Assembly (NCBI GenBank): GCA_036399775.1
Contig: DASWMJ010000084.1
Location: forward strand, 124,001 to 188,000
Source: JADMIH01 sp036399775
Lineage (GTDB): Bacteria; Chloroflexota; Chloroflexia; QHBQ01; JADMIH01
DNA length: 64,000 nt
Reading direction: 5' to 3'
A model generated the notes under the pieces. That model worked only from the letters and a program-made list of their open reading frames with translations. It was not told the origin of the DNA and made no database searches. Position numbers and translations under genes: made by a program. Positions 16,380 to 23,429 of this stretch are shown one piece after another. Numbering within the stretch: the first letter of the stretch is position 1; every line of letters starts with the position of its first letter.

Positions 16380-17441
16380 ATGCTCGCAATCAGGAGACTC
16401 TTCCGGCCCCTCATGGTCGTCGCGCTGCTGGCTGGTGGCGTGTTCGTTGCCTACGCGAATACGGGCAGCGCGCGCGAAGCAGCTACGCGTGCTGTGAGCA
16501 TGGCAGCGCAAACCTCAGATGGAAGCGGCACCTGGACAAATAGCGCGCCTATGCCCAACTACCGCTCCGAGATGTCGGCGGTTGCCCTCGACGGCAAGAT
16601 TTACGTCGCGGGGGGCTTCGCGGGCAGCAGCCAGAACTTCGAGGATGTCACTACTGCCTTCCACTATTACGATACAGCTACGAACACCTGGCACGAAGCG
16701 CCTCCCGTTCCCCATAAGCTGCACCATCTCGCCATGTCCGCCCTGGGCGGGCGTATATACATCACGGGCGGCTACAAGGATAACGACTTCGACCCAGACC
16801 AGACCGCCGTATGGGTCTTCCATCCGCACGCTAAGGCTTCCGCCGCATGGAAGCGCGCCGCCGACATGCCCGCGCCGCGTGGGGCACACGCTTCGGTGGC
16901 GCTCAACGGCCTGCTCTACGTCGTCGGCGGCGTGACGAGCAACTCTACCGCGCTGTGGGCGTACAACCCCGCGAGCAATACGTGGAACACCAAGCTCGCG
17001 CCCATGCCGACGCGGAGAGAGCACCTGACAGCCGCAGCCGCCAATAGTAAGCTCTACGTCATCGCGGGCAGATGGCTGCCCAGCCCAGGCAACATGGGCA
17101 CGCTCGAAGAGTATGACCCCGCCACCAACACCTGGACCGCCAAAGCCAGCATGCCTACGCCCCGTAGCGGCCTGACCTCGGCGGTGATAAACGGCAAGAT
17201 ACACGTCACGGGCGGGGAAGACCTGAGTTCTTCCAACACCTACAATCAGCACGAGGTCTACGACCCTGCCACCAACACCTGGGCCACCTACCCGCCCATG
17301 CCTACGGCGCGACATGGCCTCGCTTCCGCAGCCGTCAATGGCAAGTGGTACGTCATAGGCGGCGGCCTGCTGGCAGGGAACCAGACCTATGTCTCCCTTG
17401 CCAATATCGTAGAAGTCTTCACGCCTTCGTCAGATAGGTAG
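16380..17441 (+). CDS. Secreted kelch-repeat protein
   Basis: 353 aa from the ATG at 16380, preceded by AAGGAGG; the in-frame ATG at 16335 lacks such a site. A signal peptide occupies residues about 1-32 (RRLFRPLMVVALLAGGVFVAYA). Six kelch blades follow, each with the double glycine (YVAGGF, YITGGY, YVVGGV, YVIAGR, HVTGGE, YVIGGG) and a Tyr-Asp-Pro/TNTW pair typical of the motif. It should form a six-bladed propeller outside the cell, probably binding glycans or proteins; no catalytic residues are evident. It is monocistronic and ends in a strong terminator. Confidence 0.85.
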   Translation: MLAIRRLFRPLMVVALLAGGVFVAYANTGSAREAATRAVSMAAQTSDGSGTWTNSAPMPNYRSEMSAVALDGKIYVAGGFAGSSQNFEDVTTAFHYYDTATNTWHEAPPVPHKLHHLAMSALGGRIYITGGYKDNDFDPDQTAVWVFHPHAKASAAWKRAADMPAPRGAHASVALNGLLYVVGGVTSNSTALWAYNPASNTWNTKLAPMPTRREHLTAAAANSKLYVIAGRWLPSPGNMGTLEEYDPATNTWTAKASMPTPRSGLTSAVINGKIHVTGGEDLSSSNTYNQHEVYDPATNTWATYPPMPTARHGLASAAVNGKWYVIGGGLLAGNQTYVSLANIVEVFTPSSDR

Positions 17442-17498
17442 GGAGTAAGAACAATCACACGGGGCGGTTGAACCGCCCCGTGTGATTGTTCTTACTCC
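17442..17498. terminator. Bidirectional terminator, 28-bp perfect stem
   Basis: Arms 17442-17469 and 17471-17498 are exact complements with GGGGCGGTT/AACCGCCCC at the tip and A/T-rich bases. It sits just past the kelch stop and 23 bases before the stop of the convergent small gene, so it can serve both. Confidence 0.85.
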
Positions 17499-17521
17499 TT
17501 TAAGGCATCTACCCAAATGAG

Positions 17522-17782
17522 CTAGTTGCCCTCAGACTCCTTCTGAGAAAGCGCGCTGGCCGCCGCGCTCTTGCTCTTATCCCCGGTATCTTCGTCTCGC
17601 ATAACCTCGGACGCGGTTGAGGCCACCTCGTCGCTGGTGCGCTTCTGATCGCCGGCGCTACCCGCTTGAGAAAGCGCGCTGGCTGCGGCGGACTTGCTTT
17701 CATCGCTAGTACGCCCGTCCCTCAACACGTCGGAAGCAGCAGAGGCCGCTTCGGGGCTGGTATGCTTTTCGTTCCCTGCCAT
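17522..17782 (-). CDS. Small disordered protein made of two 41-residue repeats
   Basis: 86 aa composed of two copies of a unit reading TSxExASxASxVxRD...SKSAAASALSQ (residues about 8-39 and 49-80), rich in Ala, Ser, Asp and Lys, with no Cys, Trp or hydrophobic core. The composition suggests an intrinsically disordered, perhaps stress-related protein; I recognise no family. The start ATG at 17782 has AAGGCGG upstream. The repeat is also visible in the DNA, so it arose by internal duplication. Confidence 0.6.
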   Translation of the reverse strand: MAGNEKHTSPEAASAASDVLRDGRTSDESKSAAASALSQAGSAGDQKRTSDEVASTASEVMRDEDTGDKSKSAAASALSQKESEGN

Positions 17783-18024
17783 ATTGCACCGCCTTTCGTT
17801 TCACAGAGTATGGAGTTTCAACGCACGACAACCGGCATAGCGTTGCCCACCGGCTACCGTATAACATAACGTCGATTACATTGCCCGCGTTATTGCGGAT
17901 TCTAACCTGTTCGATTTGGAGAAATTTGCTTGTGCCTGCGCTCTCGTTATGGTAGCATTAGGGCAAGGTATTATAATTACGTTACTCTACCCTTCGGACG
18001 CTACAAGGAGGGCTAACTACCGGC

Positions 18025-19458
18025 ATGGAAAGTGTGTCCTACAATACCCAGCCTGGCACGCTAGGCCAACGCATACAAGAAGCACGTTTGAAGCAGGGAC
18101 TGAGCCGGGAAGAGATAGCAGGGGGCGAATTCAGCGCGGGCTATATCAGCGCAGTAGAGGGCGGGTCTATCCGGCCTTCCCTCAAGGCGTTGGAGGTGCT
18201 TGCCCCGCGCCTGGGCCTCCCCGCAGACGACCTGTCAGCTCTCGCGGAAGACCCCAAGACAAGCCCCGATCTGGACGCTCTGCAAGAAGACCTCCAATTC
18301 CAGCTCAACTACGCTAAAGGCTTGATCATAAATCAGGAAATTGCCGAAGCCCTGGAACTTATCTCGACAGCCGAGCAAAGCATCCGGCCTTATGAAGAAC
18401 AGGTGGCGGGGCGCTATCGCTACCGCATCCCCTATTTGCGCGGCCTCGTGCATATCAACCAGGAAGAGTACGCCATCGGTCAGAGGGAGCTAGAAGCGGC
18501 GCTTGAGCTTTCGGAAACGGACCAGGAAGCCAGCGTGTGGGTGCATAATCTCCTGGGGGTGGCCCTCTACCAGCAGGAGCAAGCCCAGGAAGCGGTGAAG
18601 CATCACACGAAATGCTTGCGAATTATACAAAACAGGGTTGTCAAAGACCCCAACCTGCGCCTGAGCGTCTATCGCAACCTGGCGAACGACTACTGGGCGC
18701 TGAGCGATTTCGCACATGCCATCCCAATCTATAAAGAGGCCCTTGCCCTGCTTGAAGACCTCAATAGCGAACAGCGCAAAGCCCACGTATGCTGGGGTCT
18801 GGCTATGGCATACAAGGAGACCGGATACTGGTCCCGGGCCAAGCTGTACAGTATGCGGGCGCTCATGGTCTTCGAGAGCCAGGACCACCAGGACCTACCG
18901 ATGGCAGCCGCAGTCCGCATGAATATGGCCGAAATATTGATCGGAGAGGGGAGGTATGCTGAGGCGGAAGAGATGCTCAAGCGGGCGGAGGGTCACTTGG
19001 AAGGCTCGAACGACCAGTTGCTCTTAGCCAACCTGCACTATGAGCGTGCGTTCCTGGCCCACCGGCAGGGTCAGCTTGAACGGGCGGCAGAGCATATCGC
19101 CAGGAACATAGAGAGGACACAGGAAGCATGCAGGCACTCAGAAGGTGATAAGGAAAACGCCCAGGCCAACACCAGGCGCGCCCACGCCGAGGCCCTGCAT
19201 ATGGTCGCCCTCATCGAGAGAGATTGCGGCAACCCGGACGCTGCCGACGCCTATTTCGAGCAGGCCCTTGCCTGCATTAGCCGGACCGGCTTTCAGGAGT
19301 TGCGGTCCACCATCAATTTCAGCTATGCCGAAACGCTGAAAGCGCGTGGCGCATACGAGCAGGCCACAGAATACTATAGAGTTGCCCTCCAGTTGCGCCT
19401 CCACCCTACGCACGAGCTTCCTGTAGAAAAACGCGAAGAAGTCCCAGTTGGGCGTTGA
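18025..19458 (+). CDS. XRE-type HTH regulator with TPR domain
   Basis: 477 aa. An N-terminal Cro/CI helix-turn-helix (LGQRIQEARLKQGLSREEIA with SAGYISAVEGG, residues about 13-65) is followed by about eight tetratricopeptide repeats from residue 100 to the end (for example AIPIYKEALALLEDL and YRNLANDYWALSDFAHA). The layout is that of RRNPP-type regulators (Rap, NprR, PlcR, Rgg), whose TPRs bind secreted peptides, although many XRE-TPR proteins bind none. A convergent gene for a short secreted peptide lies 105 bp downstream (19563-19787). Upstream, a TATAAT at 17972-17977 may be its -10 box. Confidence 0.8.
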   Translation: MESVSYNTQPGTLGQRIQEARLKQGLSREEIAGGEFSAGYISAVEGGSIRPSLKALEVLAPRLGLPADDLSALAEDPKTSPDLDALQEDLQFQLNYAKGLIINQEIAEALELISTAEQSIRPYEEQVAGRYRYRIPYLRGLVHINQEEYAIGQRELEAALELSETDQEASVWVHNLLGVALYQQEQAQEAVKHHTKCLRIIQNRVVKDPNLRLSVYRNLANDYWALSDFAHAIPIYKEALALLEDLNSEQRKAHVCWGLAMAYKETGYWSRAKLYSMRALMVFESQDHQDLPMAAAVRMNMAEILIGEGRYAEAEEMLKRAEGHLEGSNDQLLLANLHYERAFLAHRQGQLERAAEHIARNIERTQEACRHSEGDKENAQANTRRAHAEALHMVALIERDCGNPDAADAYFEQALACISRTGFQELRSTINFSYAETLKARGAYEQATEYYRVALQLRLHPTHELPVEKREEVPVGR

Positions 19459-19562
19459 CCGCCTGACTGAGACTTCTTCCTGACTATTTATCTCTCCCTC
19501 CTATATGTAGGGTGTTGGGTTCCCCAAACCTCATATTCGGGAAGGCGCTGTTCGCCGACAAT

Positions 19563-19787
19563 CTAGCCGCCCGGCATTGGAGTGGGTGTAGGCGTCGGCG
19601 CTTGCCCTGGGCACTCGATGTCGGGGCGCGGAGGCACGCTGTCGCACCCATCGTCGGCGTACACCCCCTGTACCCCGGCACTCCCTTGCAAGGTGGAGAC
19701 GCTGACGCCACCCAACGCGGCCAGCCCCAGGGCCAGCAACAGGAGACCACCAACGGCGACTTTCTTTACGGTCGTATGAATTACCAT
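19563..19787 (-). CDS. Small secreted peptide precursor
   Basis: 74 aa. A basic start (MVIHTTVKK) leads into a hydrophobic helix at residues 10-27 and a likely signal-peptidase site around VYADDG (residues 43-47). The mature part is about 28 residues: acidic with two cysteines (GCDSVPPRPDIECPG), ending in TPTPTPMPGG. AGGA lies seven bases before the ATG at 19787. It may be a pheromone, a small cell-surface peptide or a degraded gene. Its position beside an XRE-TPR regulator is the reason to consider signalling. Confidence 0.55.
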   Translation of the reverse strand: MVIHTTVKKVAVGGLLLLALGLAALGGVSVSTLQGSAGVQGVYADDGCDSVPPRPDIECPGQAPTPTPTPMPGG

Positions 19788-20078
19788 TTCACGATTCCTT
19801 TCGTATATAGCTATAGCGAGTAGGTTGTGTAACCTGTGGAGGCGGGTAATCCAGGCCGGGGCACGCAGTCCGGACTGCGCTATCGGCGAGGTTAAAAACC
19901 TACACAGGATGTCGGACGGAAGCAGGCGGTGCCGCGTCTCTCTGAGGCTCTAGCTGCCGCAGGTGAGCCGGGACTGTCCTCCCGCTTGCAAGTCTAGTGT
20001 CGTGTTGCGTGCGGCAACGTTGCGCAACCTGACCGCAACAGAAATCGTCATGGCATGTAGAATGGTTGAGGTAAGCAT

Positions 20079-21338
20079 ATGCCCAACAAATACGACCTGC
20101 CGGAGCTTTCGACTAACGATACGCCGACGGATTTTGCCGTCAGGCTGCGTATGAGGGTGTTTGAAAGCCAGAGGGAAGCGGCAGAGGCGCTTTCGGTTCA
20201 GCCGAGCACCATCAACAGGTACGAACGAGAGGACATCAAGCCGCCACCGGGTTACCTGGCCCACCTGATGAGGCTGATAGTCGCGAGGGAGGCCGAAAAG
20301 GGGCTGAGTGCGGCAGAAATCGCGGAGCGGCAAGAGTTCTTCTTGAGGCAGGGGAAAGAATTCTTCAAGCGCTTCAGTGTAGAGTACAAATACCGCGAAC
20401 CGTCCCGTACATGGGAACAGTTGTGCAAGGCCGCCGACAGCTACATCACCGACCGTTCAGGCCGGCAGGTAGAGATTACGCAGGCAAAAGAGCCTGTGCA
20501 GTCGCAGAGGGGCGGCGATTCAGTCCAGCGCGAGAAGGCTTCGGAAGATACGGAAGTCGCACCAACGCTTGCAGCTACGAGGATCGTATCCCATCGCGTG
20601 CGCGGCTCGTTATCTCCTGCGCGCATAGCGGGCATCCTTCTGATTAGCGCCATTGGCCTTGCTTTCCTGGCAGTACCTCTGTTGCCCGCACTACGCACCG
20701 TTATGGGGCCTGCCACGCCAACCGCCACGACCCAGGACGTGTCCAGCCAGCGTCTTGACGAAAGCAGCGACGGCAACAGGGTTACCGAGGCGGGGGTAGA
20801 CGATAAGGACGCGCTCGACATCCTCTGGCTGGATACGTGGCGACCCCACAGCGAGGTATCGGGCTACTGGGTGCGCGGCATGAAGCCGGTACCCGCGGGC
20901 AGTAGCGCGCTGATGGTCATAGAGGGGACCTACAGCGCGTGGGCCGCCGGTTGGTGGAAGTCGATCTGCAAGGGAACGCCCGACCCGGCCCCGCTATATC
21001 CTTCCGAGGGGCTAGATGGCAGCAGCAAATCGGGTATGGTGGGCGTGGATATGGAGTACGCTTTCGCGGCCCCAGGCAGCAGCATCTATTGCGGGCGACA
21101 GGGCGCGCCGCCGTATGTTTCTCTCTCGCAAATTGAGCTGAGCCGGGACGAGGGCCGCACCTGGGAAGACCCAACGCCCCTGAGCGCGGGCTACTCGGCC
21201 AGCCACGTCTATAGATACCAGATAACGGGGCAGGGGTCTCCCTTAGAGTTTCGCCTGAAGGATCACGACCCGCAAGACAACTACGGCAAGCTCAAGGTGG
21301 TAGTGATCCTTGAGCCTCAGCCGTCGCCTTCTCCATAA
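20079..21338 (+). CDS. HTH protein with transmembrane helix and external C-terminal domain
   Basis: 419 aa. A Cro/CI-like HTH is at residues about 20-65 (FESQREAAEALSVQPSTINR and YERED). A cytoplasmic stretch follows to about 180, then a transmembrane helix at about 182-204 (IAGILLISAIGLAFLAVPLL). Past a Thr-rich linker comes a roughly 185-residue domain rich in Trp, Gly and Ser with two cysteines (WKSICKG, SIYCGRQG). The N-in, C-out order resembles membrane-bound one-component sensors such as ToxR or RodZ-like proteins. GAGG lies upstream of the ATG at 20079. The ligand and the external domain's family are unknown to me. Confidence 0.75.
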   Translation: MPNKYDLPELSTNDTPTDFAVRLRMRVFESQREAAEALSVQPSTINRYEREDIKPPPGYLAHLMRLIVAREAEKGLSAAEIAERQEFFLRQGKEFFKRFSVEYKYREPSRTWEQLCKAADSYITDRSGRQVEITQAKEPVQSQRGGDSVQREKASEDTEVAPTLAATRIVSHRVRGSLSPARIAGILLISAIGLAFLAVPLLPALRTVMGPATPTATTQDVSSQRLDESSDGNRVTEAGVDDKDALDILWLDTWRPHSEVSGYWVRGMKPVPAGSSALMVIEGTYSAWAAGWWKSICKGTPDPAPLYPSEGLDGSSKSGMVGVDMEYAFAAPGSSIYCGRQGAPPYVSLSQIELSRDEGRTWEDPTPLSAGYSASHVYRYQITGQGSPLEFRLKDHDPQDNYGKLKVVVILEPQPSPSP

Positions 21339-21345
21339 AGGGTAA

Positions 21346-22176
21346 TCAAGCCGTTCGCACCTTCGGCTGCCCAGGGCTGTAAGGACGCCTATTGCCCAGG
21401 TCGAAGATGTCGTCCTCGCCAAGTACGTGCAGCTTGACATCGAAGATAGAGAGTATCCCCTCCGGGTACTCTTCCGACAGGCTTGAATAGCTGACGCCCG
21501 CACCGTCCAACACGTAAACGGCCCCAGAACCTGTGACCCTGAAGCTCTCGGCATGGTCAACGATGATGGCCGTATCTTCGTCAATACCGACGCCCAGGTT
21601 GCGGGGATTCTGGGAGACCGCGCCCAGCAGCCGACCTATCCTGCCACGCTGGGCAAAGTGCGAGTCTATGACCATGTCGCTCATGAAGCCCAGGCCAGGT
21701 GCCATCGCAAGGGCGGAAATCTCGTTCGACTGGTCGCCAGGCCCTCCCACCAGCATCGTCTCGCTCATGGCAGCGGCCCCCGCCGAGGTGCCCGCAATCG
21801 TGCCACCCTGCTCATGTATGTCACGCATACACCTGAACACGGGAGAGTCGCCTATCTGGCTGGTGATGCGTAGCTGATCGCCGCCGGTAAAGAAAATGAC
21901 AAACGACTTGATGATCTTTTGGACGTTGGAGTCCAGGAAGGCTTCCTCCCTGGCCCTTATGTCTACCACGTCTATAGTGCGGACGCCCAACTCTTTGAAG
22001 ACCTTTGTATATTCCTCGGCTACCTCTTCGGGCTGCTGGGTAGCAACGGTCACGAGCGCAAGCCGTCCATTCCGTTTCTTTGCTCTCCGGGCGACCTCTT
22101 CGAGTATAGATTTGCCTCTCTCCTTATCTTCCCCGCCGCCTATTATGATGAGGCTACCCTTTGGTTTTCGGCTCAT
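21346..22176 (-). CDS. Cyanophycinase-like S51 peptidase
   Basis: 276 aa from the ATG at 22176, which has GGGGAGG eight bases upstream; earlier in-frame ATGs lack this. Family motifs are IIIGGGEDK at the N-terminus, FFTGGDQLRI, and the nucleophile elbow GTSAGAAAM with its serine near residue 127; DSHFAQRGRIGRL and GIDEDTAIIV follow. These match cyanophycinase (CphB), which cuts beta-Asp-Arg dipeptides from cyanophycin. No cyanophycin synthetase is in the window, so it may act on imported polymer or another beta-aspartyl substrate. It converges with the HTH-membrane gene, only 7 bp apart. Confidence 0.85.
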   Translation of the reverse strand: MSRKPKGSLIIIGGGEDKERGKSILEEVARRAKKRNGRLALVTVATQQPEEVAEEYTKVFKELGVRTIDVVDIRAREEAFLDSNVQKIIKSFVIFFTGGDQLRITSQIGDSPVFRCMRDIHEQGGTIAGTSAGAAAMSETMLVGGPGDQSNEISALAMAPGLGFMSDMVIDSHFAQRGRIGRLLGAVSQNPRNLGVGIDEDTAIIVDHAESFRVTGSGAVYVLDGAGVSYSSLSEEYPEGILSIFDVKLHVLGEDDIFDLGNRRPYSPGQPKVRTA

Positions 22177-22291
22177 ATCAGACGACCTCCCCATGTATAA
22201 GTGCTGACCATCATCGTGCGTGGGGAGCCTCACGATGCTAATTATGTACAGCAATACCGCCAGGCAACTCTTGTGCCATGTGTATCTGCCT

Positions 22292-23383
22292 CTAATCTGC
22301 CGGGCCGTCGTCTATGACCACGCGCTTCACCTTGTCGAGCGCCTGGATAGCGGTCAGATTGCGCTGGTTATAGCCATAGCGCAGCCCCTCCGCCATGAAT
22401 ACGTCCGCCTCGCATGGCGGGCAGTTGTAGACGTTTGGGTGCACACCATCGACGTCCAGGCCGCCGTTCACCATATTTGCTCCTTGCAGCGCCAGCCAGT
22501 AGTTCCACAACGGTATCTGCTGCTCGTTGGCTACCCTCACGATTACGCGGTTGTGAGGCTCCACGCGTTGTCCTAACCCGGCATCGTCCTTGCGGGTGGG
22601 AATGGTGCTGAGGATGGGGATCACGCCCGCACCAACTGTCTGTTGCACGATTCTGGTCAGGTTGGCATAGAAGGCGTCAAGGTCGTTGAAGCGTTGCAGG
22701 TCGTTGGTGCCATACATGATGAGGGCGACACTGGGCTTGAGCAGGTGCAACTCGCAGGCAAGGGGCGTGTCATACGACGCGGGGCAGCCTTCAACCGGAG
22801 GGTCTAACGGTTGGAGGGCCTGGTCCGCGCTCCAACCTGCCACCGCGCTCACGCTGGCACGGCTGAACGAATCTATATCCCCGCACCATATACGCCCGTA
22901 GTCGGGCGGGAACACTACCGAGCGGAAGTATTCTATGGTGGGAGCCAGGCTGCCGTAATCGCCCAGCGCTTCATCCTTGCAGCCGATACCCTGCAAGAAC
23001 GACCCCGACTCGGTGATAGAGTCGCCTATCTTCGCGAAGACGTTGGGCCTGTTCCCCTTGCGCTTGCCTTCCTCCAATATGCCACGTAGCCTGGATTTGA
23101 GCGCGGCGTCAATGCGCGGCACCACCGGCAACGACCTTATAGGCACTTCTCCCACCGGCGTGCCGGACACGGGAAGAGTGGCACGCACAGGTTCGCCGAT
23201 AGCATTGTCCGTGGGAGTGGTTGCCGGGGTGATACCCTCTTCCGGGGTGCTTCCGATTGTAGGAGGGATTGGTGGGGATGCACCGCCATCGCACGCGCTT
23301 GCTATCAAAACTATTGAGGCAAACAAGATTATCACTCTTGGCACGCCTGGCATGAAGCGTGAGCAGCGATTCAAGCAGGACAT
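22292..23383 (-). CDS. SGNH/GDSL-type hydrolase lipoprotein
   Basis: 363 aa from the ATG at 23383 (GGAG six bases upstream). The signal segment RVIILFASIVLIASAC ends in a lipobox cysteine near residue 31, then comes a Pro/Thr-rich linker. The catalytic domain has block I IGDSITESG (Ser nucleophile), the GxND-type block III YGTNDLQRF, and block V DVDGVHPN with the Asp/His pair. It should be an esterase or deacetylase on the cell surface, perhaps for polysaccharide acyl groups. It follows the glucosidase gene closely on the same strand and may be coexpressed. An upstream in-frame start at 23452 would overlap that gene by 23 bp. Confidence 0.82.
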   Translation of the reverse strand: MSCLNRCSRFMPGVPRVIILFASIVLIASACDGGASPPIPPTIGSTPEEGITPATTPTDNAIGEPVRATLPVSGTPVGEVPIRSLPVVPRIDAALKSRLRGILEEGKRKGNRPNVFAKIGDSITESGSFLQGIGCKDEALGDYGSLAPTIEYFRSVVFPPDYGRIWCGDIDSFSRASVSAVAGWSADQALQPLDPPVEGCPASYDTPLACELHLLKPSVALIMYGTNDLQRFNDLDAFYANLTRIVQQTVGAGVIPILSTIPTRKDDAGLGQRVEPHNRVIVRVANEQQIPLWNYWLALQGANMVNGGLDVDGVHPNVYNCPPCEADVFMAEGLRYGYNQRNLTAIQALDKVKRVVIDDGPAD

Positions 23384-23429
23384 CATTAACTCCAGTAACC
23401 CACAGCACAGCGCGGTATCCCAGCCGCCG

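Noticed and set aside
21346..22176. A cyanophycin storage cluster
   Set aside because: Only the cyanophycinase-like gene is present; no cyanophycin synthetase lies in the window.
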